Of a stretch of 64,000 nt of DNA, positions 1-11,387 are shown in pieces. The first letter of the stretch is position 1. Each line of letters opens with the position of its first letter. Under the pieces are notes generated by a model. The model did not search any database, was not told the origin of the DNA, and saw nothing but the letters and a program-made list of their open reading frames with translations. Origin of the DNA: Siniperca chuatsi (Eukaryota; Chordata; Actinopteri; Centrarchiformes; Sinipercidae); the NCBI RefSeq assembly GCF_020085105.1, contig NC_058055.1, forward strand, positions 28,123,372-28,187,371, given 5' to 3'. A program made the translations under genes and the position numbers.

Positions 1-2060
1 ATGAAAACTTAGTAACAATAGACAACAATATGGTTGTTTGCCTGTGAAATCTAGAACTTGGTTAAATGATATAAAGATTGAAATTTTCAAACAGGACATA
101 CTGTATGTACTATAAGAATACTACCTTTAAAGGCCTACTGTGGAGACGCAAGACTTACAAAAAATGAAATAATTAAACCAAACTGAAACTTGCTTTGGAA
201 TTTATGTGCACATGGTCTACAACACAATTAAACAATATTTTAATAAAAACAACATACAATACAAAAAAAATCAAAGAAAATGATAATTACTGCAAAAATT
301 TAATAATGCCTCATTTGACAACAAAACTTCCAAAGTATAACCCTGAAAAATCGCTGTTTCAAAATGTGGCAGACAAAAAGAAGTTTGAATTTAAATTCAG
401 TCATGATTTAATGTCATAGGCTAGATACAATATCAGTCAATCAGCAACAAACAACAATAAGGATATTTGTCTCCCTGACATATAAGACTTAGTGAAGTGA
501 TGTGAAAAACAAATTATTCAGACATTAGAACAGCATAGCTCTGGTTTCTCTACAGCAGTTCAGCCACGTGTCTACAGGCTTTCATTCAAACCAAACACTC
601 AATATTTTATTGTTATTTCATACATAACCACACTGACACATAAAACAATGGGTAAAAACATAATGACCATAGACAAACAATACAACTTTTATGCATTTAG
701 CAAGCGTTCACATAGGGATGCTATGGTTTGAGAATGATAATCTGCATACACAACTTAAATGGCACATGGTTCGATAACAGTTGTGTAGCTTAGTATTCAC
801 TTGTATAGTTTTGTGGTGGATGTTGAACAGGCTGCTGGAAACACAGCTCACACATCAGGAAACAGTTGACTGCATTTAAATATAATATATAATTACTTTA
901 CTGAATGCTATATTCCTGGTTTCATTCCTTTTCAAATTTCATTTAATTCCAATTTGCCTTCAAAATGCCATTAATTTGTTTATCAGATCTTTTCAAGTAT
1001 TTAAGATTTCATTTTGTGTCTTAAAACTAAAAATGTTAAAACTAAAACGAAACACAGGATATACTGTACATAGTAATAAAAACATATTAATAATCTATTT
1101 GTAGAGCACTTTTCATAACCTGATTTAGAAAGTGTTTCACACATGGCAGCAAATTAAAATCAACAAATTATGTTAAGTTTGCACCTGCAAAGCGCTCGTT
1201 GTTAATTAAGTTTCATATAGAATCTAATCAAATAGCAAACTTTTAGGTAACAAAAGACATCAATTGACCAAGAGTAAAATTAAGATATAAATAAAAATAT
1301 ATAAGTAAGATATTAGAATCAGTTCTAAAACATACTGGGAGCTAGTGTAAGGAGGCTAAAGCAGGTGTGATGTGGTCACTGAGTTCTGTAGCCTGGCAAT
1401 AGAATTTCCTTTAAGTACAAACGCTGTTGCAGTAATCGAGGCTGGAGAAGATAAATGTATGTCTCTGACTTTAGAACATAAGAGAGTATTTTTGCAATAT
1501 TTCATAAATGATAAAAACATGATTGGCATTATTCAGTAAACAAACAACATCATTTATAGACTGTGTGTCTCATGCTTACCTCTACTGACATGAACTCCCT
1601 CCACTCACCCGAGGTGGGCTGTTATAAGCTGAATGATGGCCCCCGATATTTGAGAGTTTGTTGCGTCACTTAAGTCTGAACAGTTTCTTACCAGGCAACA
1701 ACTGCTGTCACAACACTATGTTTGCTTTTGGTGGTTTGGATGCCGCTGTGGTAGATGAAACATGATAAAGTACCCTCTAGGGCGCCCTTCCAGTGGAGAA
1801 AACATGATGCGGTGCATACAGGCTGCCCTACATGTACATGTACATGTTTTACAGAGGTGTAGTAGTTATACTTTAAATCTGAGTTATATTTTAAAACAAC
1901 TGTTTCACCATAAATGCTTCAGGACTTTCTGCACCCTGGTGCCCCACCTCATGCAGCTGGTGCCCTTTTTATTTTTTTGCCCCTGCCCCTCAGACAGCCT
2001 GAGTCTGCCTCTGACTGGTGGGCAGAAAACATGGGTGATTTAGCTATTTTCAGCCCTACT
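1..2060. repeat. OR-flanking tandem segment, copy I (no gene)
   Basis: This AT-rich stretch recurs at 9,382-11,070 and 17,718-19,560. All three begin with the same ATGAAAACTTAGTAACAATA string. It lies on the upstream side of a minus-strand OR that should sit just left of the window. No convincing ORF is present; the small one at 195-419 is AT-rich and not conserved as a reading frame between copies. Bases about 1,270-1,510 resemble the antisense 3' coding end of an L2-like LINE (compare 50,190-50,400). Copy II lacks about 520-935 of this copy and copy III lacks about 1,080-1,340, so the copies have decayed separately. Confidence 0.75.
1270..1510 (-). mobile_element. L2-like LINE relic (3' part)
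   Basis: The text around 1,337-1,460 reads like the antisense of the L2-type 3' coding region seen at 50,190-50,400: a GGGAGC-AGTGTAAGGAGGC block, then CAGGTGTGATGTGGTC, then a GTTGCAGTAATCGAGG block. No reading frame survives. Equivalent relics sit in the sister segments at about 10,210-10,450 and 18,795-18,950, so the insertion predates the segmental duplications. Confidence 0.5.
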
Positions 2061-2229
2061 GGCATATAAATGTATTATTACAGACTGCTGGAGGTAGCTA
2101 GTTTTACCATAGACCTTTTTCACCGAAGAAATTTTGACTTGTCATCGTAGGAAAAGGTGTTACATTAACAAATGGTCATCCACTGCTGCTGTGAATATGA
2201 GTTCATCAGTTGCTGCTATTAAACCATCG

Positions 2230-2300
2230 CAGAAGAATCAGAATCAGAAATCCTTTATTGATCCCCAAGGGGAAACTCTTTAAGAAAAAGCAAAGCTAAA
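2230..2300 (-). mobile_element. LINE 3'-end fragment (Rex1-like tail)
   Basis: An antisense copy of the common teleost LINE 3' end: AATCAGAATCAGAAATCC followed by TTTATTGATCCCC. The same terminal motif and hexamer tail close the longer LINE at 44,745. Nothing codes here; it is a severely 5'-truncated insertion. The 160 bases beyond it on the right may belong to it or to unique sequence. Confidence 0.6.
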
Positions 2301-2479
2301 AGTTGGAAAAAGTAAGATGACGAGATGGAGCAACGGCAACAGACAGTATGCACGTTGGCGGATGCGCACAATTCACCAAAAAAGAGCGCACAAGGAGATG
2401 ACGTCATTAAAAGAGCTCCAGTCAAATCTGAAATAATGGATAACCACTGGATAACCACTCCCTCACCAGAGTACTAACC

Positions 2480-2823
2480 ACTCACACACACCTCCTCCCC
2501 ATCAGCACCTCATCAATACTAGTATAAATGCACACTACTCACCCCAGCCAGTTGTCTGGTCTCGTTAATACTAAGGACTCTCCCCATCGATGAAAGACGA
2601 CTTTTGGATTCCTTCCCTTTCCTACGCCAAGTGTGCGCTTCCACTCCAGTGTTGAATCATCCAGTCGTGAGTTTACCAACAAAGGATGGTATCAGTACTT
2701 CACTCATTATTCTAGACTGCTCCATCACCCATCACTTACCAGCTTACTGTGTGCTCATTGCTGTGTTCAATAAAAACTACATATGTCTCCATCTCGGTGT
2801 CTCCTGCCCTTCTGTCCGTAACA
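2480..2823 (+). mobile_element. Gypsy element 1, 5' LTR
   Basis: This stretch shares its order of blocks with 3,965-4,276 and with 14,310-14,696: CACACACCT, CCCCATCGATGAAAGACGAC, TTCCACTCCAGTGTT, CACTTACCAGCTTACTGTG and a TTCAATAAAAACTACAT polyadenylation-like block. It ends GTCCGTAACA, followed by a short leader and an ATG with gag-type context at 2,855. The left edge is approximate. Copy II of the same insertion keeps only part of this LTR (11,175-11,356). Confidence 0.65.
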
Positions 2824-2854
2824 GAAGACCGGACCTCACCGTAGGACGGCCAGC

Positions 2855-4033
2855 ATGAGAACCATGGACCCTTTCCAGGAGCTGGTGGATCTCCTTCGCT
2901 GTGGGCTCTCCGCCACACCACCAGCATCCACACCAGCCATCACTTCTGCATCCGCCGCCGTCACTCCGCCACCTCCGGTGTACGCCAGTCCCATGGCCAA
3001 ACCAGCGCCCTTCTCTCGCCGTGCACGAGTCCAGGTATGTGCTGGTCCTGTTAACATCCAGGTAGGCCTATTGCATGAAGAACAGTAACATCTCCTGGTT
3101 CTGGAGGGTTCCACTGCTGAGGTGATCTTAGGGCGCACATGGTTGGAACAACAGCATTCCAGAGGACATCGTGTCAGACCAGGTGCCCCAGTTCATCTCC
3201 AGAGTGTGGAAGGCCTTCTTCTCCCTAGGCGTGACCATCAGCTTCTCTTCTGGATACCACCTGCAGTCGATCGGGCAGACAGAGAGGAAGATACAGGAGA
3301 TCGGCCGCTTCCTACATACCTTCTGCCATGGCCACCAGGACTCTTGGAACCAGTTCCTGGGTTGGGCCGAGTACGCCCAGAATTCCCTCCGCCAACCTAC
3401 CACTAGACTCACTCCCTTCCAGTGCTTAATCAGTTACCAACCCCCTCTCGTCCCGTGGTCGGGAGAACCCTCAGAGGTTCCAGCGGTAGACTACTGGTTC
3501 CGAGAGAGCGAGAGGGTCTGGGGCACAGCTCATCATCAGACAGACAGCCGACCTGAGACACTCCACTTCTCCCGTCTATCAACCTGGTCAGAAGGTCTGG
3601 CTGTCTACCTGGGACATCAGGATGTGTCTGCTCTGCAAAAAGCTCAGTCCCAGATTCATTGGTCCCTTCACCATCACCAAGCAAATCAACCCAGTCACTT
3701 ATCAGCTCCAACTGCCACCACAGTACAGAATTACCCTACTTTCCATGTTTCACTCCTCAAACCTCACCACCCTTCTATTCCTGTTTCCACAGAGCCTGGC
3801 GCTGCAGCGGAACACCCCCCCCCATCCTGGAGGATGGAGCGCTGTACCGGGTGAACGAGATCTTGGACTCCCGGTGTCGTGGTGGTCTACTAGAATACCT
3901 GGTTGACTGGGAGGAAAATGGTCCAGAGGAGCGCTCGTGGGTACCCAGACACGACATCCTTGACCCAACATCACACACACCTGCTCCCCATCAGCACCTC
4001 ATCAACACTAGTGTTGATGAGTGTACTCGATGA
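2855..4033 (+). pseudogene. Ty3/Gypsy chromovirus element 1, deleted gag-pol remnant
   Basis: A Gypsy retrotransposon internal region with two large deletions. The gag start (2,855; MRTMDPFQELVDLL) runs for about 50 codons, then jumps at about 3,020 into the end of the protease domain (VQVCAGPVNIQVGL). A stop follows at about 3,086. At about 3,150 it jumps again into the integrase core (IPEDIVSDQ, then [10 protein letters not shown]). The C-terminal integrase and chromodomain ([20 protein letters not shown], about 3,850-3,910) lie in other frames. Reverse transcriptase and RNase H are entirely absent. It is flanked by LTRs at 2,480-2,823 and 3,965-4,276. It is allelic in origin to the element at 12,080 (same flanks in the tandem segment) but decayed differently. 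No function is expected. Confidence 0.85.
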
Positions 4034-4276
4034 AAGACGACTTTTGGATCCCTTTCCTACGCCAGTCTGCGCTTCCACTCCAGTGTTCCGTCATCCAGTC
4101 GTAAGTTTACCTGTCTCCAGTGTATGTGTCTCCGGTTCCCAATCTCCAACCCCATTCTACAAAGGACGGTATCAGTACTCCACTCGTTCTAGACTGCTCC
4201 ATCACCCATCACTTACCAGCTTACTGTGTGCTCATTGCTGTGTTCAATAAAAACTACATCTGTCTCCACCTTGGTG
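3965..4276 (+). mobile_element. Gypsy element 1, 3' LTR
   Basis: Direct repeat of 2,480-2,823, beginning shortly after the chromodomain with CACACACCTGCTCCCCATCA and ending near the CAATAAAAACTACATCTGTC block. The stretch carrying TCACCCCAGCCAGTTG in the other LTRs is missing here (about 4,010-4,030). The right end is blurred because the terminal GTCCGTAACA is lost. Confidence 0.6.
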
Positions 4277-4594
4277 TTGCTCTTCACATCCCGACAGCAA
4301 TCAATAAATCAAATGCTCTGGAAAAAAATGCAAAAAATCCGGTATCTGTGGCTGTTGCAGGCCAGTAATAAGCCCATCCAATCATTCCTGGCCTACCTGC
4401 GCGCACTCTGTCCCTGCAGTCATTGTGCATGCATATGTGTTTGGGGAGGGGCTTTGGAAGGAGGCCTAAAGGGGAGTATCCAGCTGATTTTTTCAGTTGG
4501 ATACTTTCAAATCTAGCTGTCTCTGCTAGTTTCTCCAATTTTATTTTATTTGCATTGTCTGCCCCCGCCCCAGTCTTGGAACCCATCGGCTATT
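4277..4594. repeat. Duplicated non-coding segment shared with 15,190-15,520
   Basis: No gene is visible. Starting with CACATCCCGACAGCAATCAA this block matches 15,205-15,520 nearly base for base, including AAGGAGGCCTAAA and the TCCAGCTGATTTTTTCAG block. It belongs to the tandem OR-bearing segment and ends where a LINE was inserted in this copy only. Confidence 0.6.
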
Positions 4595-7290
4595 GTCTAT
4601 AGGTCGTGATGGAACGTAAGTCAATGGGCAGAGAGTTCCAGAGTTTCGGACCGGCCACTGCAATGAATGGTCGCCCCACTGTTTGCACCGAGACCGGGGG
4701 ACCTCCAGCAGATGTTGCCCAGCAGATCATAGAGCTCTGCAGGGTCGGTGAGGGCTCAACATCTCACACAAATAGGAACGTGCAAGGCCATTGACTGCAT
4801 TAAAAACAAATGTCAAAATTTTAAAATTAATTCTGAACTGGACAGGGAGCCAGTGCAGGGAGTATAGGACAGGTGTGATGTGCTCGTGTTTCCGACTGTT
4901 TTCCGACAGCTTGGTTAACTCCCACATAGAGCGCATTACAGTAGTCTATGCGGTAACTAACAAAAGCATGGATAGCTTTCTCCAGGTCACAACGGCTCAA
5001 GAAGGGTTTAACCTTTGCTAGGAGGCGGAGCTGAAAGAAGCTTGCCCTGACCACAGAATCAATTTGCTTATCAAATTTTAGACTGCTGTCTAATTTCACC
5101 CCCAAATTTTTCACAACGTGGTTATAGGGGCTGAAGAGGAGGAAAGGTCATCGATCATAACTGAGAATGTCCTATCTGTTAAATATGACCTAAACCACTG
5201 CAGCACAGTTCCCTGAAGGCCAACCTGTTGGGCCAGACGTCTCAGAAGGACTGAATGGTCCACGGTGTCAAACGCTGCAGTAAGGTCCAACATTACCAGC
5301 AGCACAGGCTTTTTTGCATCGAGGGACAAGAGAATATCGTTCTGTACTTTCAGCAGAGCGGATTCAGTGCTGTGTCGTGTTCTGAAGCCAGACTGGAATT
5401 TTTCAAAGATTGTTTTCCAGAAAAGAGTTTAACTGAATGAAGACTATTTTTTCCAAAACCTTGGACAGGAAAGGCAAATGGGACACAGGTCTAAAATTTG
5501 ACAGGACAGCAAGATCAAGGTTGGGTTTTTTTAGAAAAGATCTGACCACAGCGTGCTTGAAAGCAGTTGGTACAGAACCTGAGCTGAGGCAGCTGTTTAT
5601 GAACGAGAGGAGACCCACCCACCCACTGTGTTAAAAACCTGTTTAAGCACCTTGGAAGGAATAATGTCCATAGGACAGTTAGTCGGTCTCAACCCCTGGA
5701 CCACCTCAGCAAGGAGAGACAGTGACACTGGCTCAAACACATTAAACACAGAGAGTACAGAAGAAGAGCATAAGTCAAAACTGTTAGACATATTGTTAAT
5801 GCTCTGTTTAACAGAGGCTACTTTGTCAACAAAATAATGGAGAAAATCATCACAGGTTGACTTTGTCACATGCTGCAGAACATTACTAGATGGATTAGTA
5901 ACAAACTGAATTGTACATTTAGCTGCTTTAACAGCATTTTGATACTCAGTGAGACTGTCCCTCAATATACTCCTTCTTCCACTTGCGCTCAGCCTGTTTG
6001 GACTGCCGCCTGAGGGCACAGGTGGTGTCATTAAGCCAGGGGTCTGGTTTAGTTTTGACAGATGTGCACCTGAAAGGAGCAATGCTGTTAAAAATCTCTG
6101 AACACAGAGGAGAGACCATGATGTCCTGGGAATAAAGAGTGGTGTTCATGAAGACAGCAGCAAATTCTCCAGCTGTGGTGGATGTGATGGTGCGGCGGCG
6201 ACCAGCTGGAATGAGAGATTTGGCTGCAGGGAGAGGGACTTTAAATTCAAATATAACAGGGAGGCGGTCTAAAATGCAAATACAATCAGTCCGTGAGAGA
6301 TTATCAGGTCCAGTGTATGTCCATGCTGATGCATGGGGGCGTTTACTGACTGTGTCAGGTCAAAAGAGATCAGAAGGCTTTGAAACCCCTTTGCCAACTG
6401 ACTGAATGGGTAGCAAACGTGAATATTAAAATCGCCACAAATCAGCAAACTGTCATATTGTGTCCGTAATTCCGCAAGCAACTCTGAGAACTCCGGAATA
6501 AAATCTTTGTCATATTTCCGAGGGCGATAGACAACAGCATACAATAAGGGACATGCAAACTGAACCAAAGTTAGCTGAAGCTCAAAGCTGCTGTAGTTTT
6601 TAGATGGGAGCAAACGGCAGTTCAGGTGTTGTTTAAAAACAGAAGCCAGGCCACCACCATGACTGGACACTTGCGGCGTTCTCAGGAAAGAATAGCCGGG
6701 AGGGAGGAGCTCGGAGAAAGCGCCGTTATCATCTGGTTTTAGCCAGGTCTCCATGAGCATGAGACAATCCAGATCGTGAGTGGAAATCAAATCGCTCAGG
6801 ATAAAGGTCTTATTTGTGAACGAGTGTTTAACAGGGCTGTACGTAGTGACCTACAGCGCACAGTCTGCTGAGCAGCACGACTGTGCGGGCGGAGATTCCC
6901 CGGCACACAGCCCCTCGTCTGGATCCTCACAGGCCGGCGACACAGAAGCAAACACCAGGCGTCAGGGAGAGCTGGTTGGAGCCACCAATAGCAGTACCCC
7001 AAAGAGCGCCGCAGGTCAAAATTTGTACAATCCGTGGGTATTCCATTCAGGAAACAGCCAGAATAATCCATACGCGAGGAAGCCAGGTAAGCCTTGAGTT
7101 TCACCAGCATCTCTCCTCTTTTTCTGCGTCTCCTGCGCCTCTTGTTGCGAGGCAACGCGCAGACAGGACGCCATAGGTAAGCCGGCACAGAAGCAAGCAG
7201 AGGTGGCGGTGTATTTGAATGCCGATTTTTTGCACATTGAGGCAAATTGTTCACAGTGTCCCGTATTTTCAGCAACGTCAGATGGTTTTA
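4595..7290 (-). pseudogene. L2-like LINE, broken (endonuclease + partial reverse transcriptase)
   Basis: A non-LTR retrotransposon of the L2/CR1 group, read on the minus strand. From its 5' end: a basic linker (RRRRRRKRGE, about 7,120-7,160), then an APE-type endonuclease at 6,269-6,790 with METWLKPDD, GGDLASVF-like GGGLASVF, CGDFNIHV and HTLDLIIS motifs. Then come the linker and RT fingers (5,403-6,082; KPNLDLAVLSNFRPVSHLP) and the first RT aspartate motif (VMLDLTAAFDTVDHSVLL, about 5,240-5,295). The catalytic DD box region is missing: sequence jumps at about 5,112 to the thumb (KNLGVKLDSSLKFDKQID), and the C-terminus is at 4,727-4,936 (HITPVLYSLHWLPVQFRI). Several frame changes and stops are present. 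The insertion is absent from the sister segment at 15,520. It cannot move by itself. Confidence 0.85.
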
Positions 7291-7429
7291 CACAAGTAGT
7301 GATGACACATCATGAATGACAAACAGTAGAAACACAAAAATGAACAGCAAACTCAACAGACGCGGACGGTGAGCCATATACAGCGGCACCATTTTGTCAA
7401 ACTCATCTCTCGGGTTCCGAGTCTGATAA

Positions 7430-7676
7430 AAAGTTAAATCGTCGTGAGACGATAGCCGATGGGTTCTGAGATTACAATTTGGCCAATGAGTTCCCTCTCT
7501 TTTACTCTCCTCACAAATTGTTTACCTGCATGCAACCAAAGCCCACTGAAATATGGTCAATACTACTCGGACTACAAACGGACTACAAACAGAAACCAGA
7601 ATGATTCCGATACCAAAATCTTGTCCCTTGCCTACAGATTTTGCATTGATATGCAGATATCTTTTTATAGAGATTA
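7430..7676. repeat. Duplicated non-coding segment shared with 15,745-15,990
   Basis: After the LINE the tandem segment resumes with TCGTCGTGAGACGATAGCCG, matching 15,750 onward. It contains ACTACTCGGACTACAAACGG and the TTGCATTGATATGCAGATAT block in both copies. The short open frame here (7,459-7,677) is not credible as a gene. The block may itself be part of an older LTR or MITE; I cannot name it. Confidence 0.5.
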
Positions 7677-7932
7677 GCCCCGTCCAGATTAGTTTTTTTA
7701 CCTGTCCCTCATTATCCTTCCCTAGTGTATTTAGTCTGTGTGTTCCCTTGTCTCAGTGCCAGTTCATCTTTGTCCATGTGTCAAGCGTTCCAGCCATTGC
7801 CCTAGTGTTTCTTCTCTGTAAGCCTTTTGTACCTTTTGATTTTGTAAATAAATCATTGTGCTGCACCAGCTCTGCCTCTGAGTCTGCATGTGGGTCAAGT
7901 TCCTGATTACCCTGCTTGCACTATTGTGACAG
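7677..7932 (+). mobile_element. Probable solo Gypsy LTR
   Basis: The order of blocks is that of a teleost Gypsy LTR end: GTATTTAGTCTGTGTGTTCC, CTTGTCTCAGTGCCAGTTC, a TAAATAAATCATTGTGCTGC polyadenylation-like block, CTCTGCCTCTGAGTCTGCAT, GTGGGTC and a terminal TTGTGACAG. No internal coding region adjoins it on either side, so it is read as a solo LTR. A sister copy lies at 15,990-16,262. Both edges are approximate. Confidence 0.5.
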
Positions 7933-8180
7933 TATTACCAGTAAAAATCCGTTGTGAAACAAGTCAAACTCTTAATTAATTGTGTAAACATATTTTTAAT
8001 TTATATTATCAAATAATTACTGAATGGGTGTGTAGATAAGTGAAATTAATTTGAAAAGTAACAAAAATACATTTCAGCATGCCATAGCGAGTGAGTGAAT
8101 CTTTTTTAATTGCATGACTGAACATTTCAGTAAGTGCAACTATTTTATTAACAATTATTTACATTTAATTAACTATTGAG

Positions 8181-9131
8181 TCATTTCACCTCTGTCACAG
8201 CCATTGTATTCCTAGTAAACATGATGACTATTTTTTGTCTGACAGCTTTGATTTGCAGTCCATAGATAACAGCGTTCATAGCAGGAGGGACCACATGGAA
8301 CAAGATGGATGCTAGCTTCCTTTCGTCTGAAAAGTCCTGGAAACGATGGAGGATGATAGGGATGAAACCAGACACAATCATGATGATGTACGCAGCCAGG
8401 TGGGTGGCACAGGTCTGCAGCGCCCTGCTGTTCAGAACCTTGTTTTTACTGAGCACACACACTGCAGCAATTTTCAGGTAGGTGAGAGTGACGCTGCCGA
8501 TGGAGGAGCCCAGCAGGGCCGCCGTGTAGCCGAGGCCATAGATGTTATTGATGAGGATACTTTCACAGGACAGCTTGAACAAGGAGGCGTTGTCGCAGAA
8601 CGGGTTCAAAATAACTGCCCTGCAGCGTGACAGGCGGACACTGAGGCCCACGAGGATCGACACCATCAATAAAACCACCATCCAGGCCGACACCGACAGC
8701 GTCACCACCATCCTGCTGGTCATGATGGTGGCGTAACGCAGGGGGTTGCAGATGGCCACGTAGCGGTCGAAGGACATGATCATGAGCACAGTGTGAGAGG
8801 CGCTTGCATGGAGATGAGCACAAAAGGCCTGAATGACACAGTCGATATAATGAATGTATCGGTCTGTGCTTGGAATAAAAATGTCACTCAACAATTGAGG
8901 AATGATGGTCGTGGCCCCAAAAACATCATTAATACTCATGTTGCAGAAGAGCAGATACATGGGCTGGTGGAGGCTCCTCTCCATGGTGATCAGGACTACC
9001 AGGCCGATGTTGGACACCATGATGAAGATGTAGATGAGGAGGAGGAGGATGAAGGCGGGAATGGAGGACTGGGGGCTGACCTTTAACCCCTCCAGCTGTA
9101 GAATGTCTATACTTAAAGTCTGGTTCTCCAT
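8181..9131 (-). CDS. Odorant receptor (teleost main OR family), OR1
   Basis: A 316-residue seven-transmembrane GPCR encoded in one uninterrupted exon, the usual form of vertebrate odorant receptors. It should sit in the ciliary membrane of olfactory neurons and couple to G-olf; the ligand is unknown. Visible marks: N-glycosylation site NQT at 3-5; TM1 about 24-50; MERSLHQPMYLL at 50-61; conserved Cys98; FDRYVAICNPLRY at 121-133; the TM6 entry SRALQTCATH at 235-244; NAVIY at 286-290 in place of the more common NPIIY. The ATG is the one conserved in all sister genes. A pyrimidine-rich stretch ending in AG lies about 30 bases upstream on the minus strand, fitting a 5' untranslated exon further up. 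Closest relative in the window: 16,507-17,457. Intact and probably functional. Confidence 0.93.
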   Translation of the reverse strand: MENQTLSIDILQLEGLKVSPQSSIPAFILLLLIYIFIMVSNIGLVVLITMERSLHQPMYLLFCNMSINDVFGATTIIPQLLSDIFIPSTDRYIHYIDCVIQAFCAHLHASASHTVLMIMSFDRYVAICNPLRYATIMTSRMVVTLSVSAWMVVLLMVSILVGLSVRLSRCRAVILNPFCDNASLFKLSCESILINNIYGLGYTAALLGSSIGSVTLTYLKIAAVCVLSKNKVLNSRALQTCATHLAAYIIMIVSGFIPIILHRFQDFSDERKLASILFHVVPPAMNAVIYGLQIKAVRQKIVIMFTRNTMAVTEVK

Positions 9132-9381
9132 AGTGCAGAGGGTTATTTTAAGCCTAGTGAGGATGGGAGAGCAAAAAATAATTTATATGGTGTTTAATAT
9201 CAAAAAGATGTTTATGAAGACAATAATAACTAGATGGATACAGTAATCTACACAAACAGTGGAAGAAGTGGCTTCTCAAACAGGTCAGCAGTACCACCTA
9301 AAAAGCAGGGTAGCATTCAATGCAAGAAATAAAAGTGGAAAATATTGTCAATATGCACAAATTGAGCAAATTAGGATAGAT
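9132..9381. other. OR1 upstream region, no gene
   Basis: Minus-strand upstream region of OR1. A candidate splice acceptor (pyrimidine run CTCTCCCATCCTCACTAG on the minus strand) lies about 9,155-9,175, about 30 bases before the ATG. No TATA box or donor could be fixed with confidence. The same region precedes the second OR (17,458-17,717) with few differences. Confidence 0.45.
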
Positions 9382-11090
9382 ATGAAAACTTAGTAACAAT
9401 AGACAACAATATGGTTGTTTGCCTGTGAAATCTAGAATTTGGTTAAATGATATGAAGATTGAATTATTCAAACAGGACATACTATATGTACTATAAGAAT
9501 ACTACCTTTAAAGGCCTATTGTGGAGACGCAAGACTTACAAAAATTACAAATAATTAAATAATTAAACCAAACTGAATCTTGTTTTGGCATTTGTGTGCA
9601 GATCATCTACAACACAATTAAACAACATTTAAAAAAAACGACATACAATTAAAAAAAATCAAAGAAAATTATAATTACTGCAAAATTTTAAGTAATGCCT
9701 CATTTGACAACAAAACTTCCAAAGTATAACCCTGAAAAACGGCTGTTTCAAAATGTGGCAGACAAAAAGAAGTTTGAATTTAAATTCAGTCATGATTTAA
9801 TGTCATAGGCTAGATACAATATCAGTCAATCAGCAACAGACAACAATGAGGATATTTGCCTCCCTGACATATAAGACTTAGTGAAGTGATGTGAAAAACA
9901 AATAATTCATTAAATTTTCATTTTATTCCAATTTGCCTTCAAAATGCAATTAATTTTGTTCATCAGTTCTTTTCATGCATTTAAGATTTCATTTTGTGTC
10001 TTAAAACAAAAAGTGTTAAAACAAAACACAGCATATACTGTACATAGTAATAACAACATATTAATAATCTATTTGTAGAGCACTTTTCAAAACCTGATTT
10101 AGAAAGTGTTTCACACAAGGCAGCAAATTAAAATCATCAAATTATGAAGTTTCATATAGAATCTAATCAAATGGGAAACTTTTAGGTAACAAAAGACATC
10201 AATTGACCAAGAGTAAAATTAAGATATAAATAAAAATATATAAGTAAGATATTAGAATCAGTTCTAAAACATACTGGGAGCCAGTGTAAAGAGGCTAAAG
10301 CAGGTGTGATGTGGTCACTGAGTTCTGTAGCCTGGCAATAGATTTTCCTTTAAGTACAAACGCTGTTGCAGTAATTGAGGCTGGAGAAGATAAAAGTATG
10401 TCTCTGTCTTTAAAACATAAAAGAGAGTATTTTTGCAATATTTCATAAATAATAAAAACATGATTGGCATTATTCAGTTAACAAACATCATTTATAGTTT
10501 GTGTGTCTCATGCATACCTCTGCTGACATGAACCCCCTCCACTCACCCAAGGTGGGCTGACATCTGTTATAAGCTGAATGATGGCCCCCGGTATTAGAGT
10601 TTTTGTTGCGTCACTGAACTCTGAACAGTTTCTTACCAGGCAACAACTGCTGTCACAACACTATGTTTGCTTTTGGTGGTTTGGATGCCCCTGTAGTAGA
10701 TGAAACATGATAAAGTACCCTCTAGGGCGCCCTTCCAGTGGAGAAAACATGATGCAGTGCATACAGGCTGCCTGACATGCGAGAAAACTAGTAGGCCTCT
10801 TCGCGCTATAAATAGTTAATAGTTCCCTGTGTGGTTGTTTTATAGAGGTGTAGTAGTTACACTTTAAATCTGAGTCACGTTATAAAACAACTGTTTCACC
10901 ATAAATGCATCAGAACTTTCGGCACCCTGGTGCCCCAACCACATGCTGCTGGTGCCCTTTGTATTTTTCTGCCCCTGCCCCTCAGACAGCCTGAGTCTGC
11001 CACTGACTGGTGGGCAGAAAACATGGGTGATTTAGCTATTTTCAGCCCTCCTGGCATTTAAATGTATTATTACAGACAGAGGACCTAACG
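9382..11090. repeat. OR-flanking tandem segment, copy II (no gene)
   Basis: A second copy of the block at 1-2,060, marking the start of a new tandem unit. It lacks about 400 bases present in copy I after AAACAAATAATTCA (9,900). Near 10,730 it shares the CCTCTAGGGCGCCCTTCCAG block with the other two copies. It contains the L2-like LINE relic at about 10,210-10,450. No open frame of note. Confidence 0.75.
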
Positions 11091-11174
11091 AGTTGACGTC
11101 ATTAAAAGAGCTCCAGTCAAATCTGAAATGATGGAAAACCATGTGGAAAACATGATGGAAATACGGCAATACGC

Positions 11175-11356
11175 TTTCCTACGCCAAGTGTGCGCATCCA
11201 CTCCAGTGTTCCGTCATCCAGTCATGAGTTTACCTGTCTTCAGTGTATGTATCTTCCCAATCTCCAACCCCATTCCACAAAGGATGTTATCAGTACTCCA
11301 CTCGTTATTCTAGACTGCTCCATCACCCATCACTTACCAGCTTACTGTGTGCTGTG
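11175..11356 (+). mobile_element. Gypsy element 2, 5' LTR remnant
   Basis: This is the right-hand part of the same LTR seen at 2,480-2,823. It begins at TTTCCTACGCCAAGTGTGCG and runs through CACTTACCAGCTTACTGTG. The polyadenylation-like stretch and GTCCGTAACA end are missing; the sequence jumps straight to AGGACGGCCAGCATGAG, the gag leader and start at 11,371. Confidence 0.6.
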
Positions 11357-11387
11357 TAGGACGGCCAGCATGAGTACCATGGACCCA

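Noticed and set aside
195-419. 74-codon frame near the left edge
   Set aside because: AT-rich chance frame; stops and indels break it in the sister copies at 9,576 and 17,900.
8346-8630. Plus-strand open frames lying antisense within OR1, repeated at 16,672-16,956 and 28,344-28,628
   Set aside because: They are the mirror of conserved OR coding sequence; their conservation is explained by the receptors on the minus strand.
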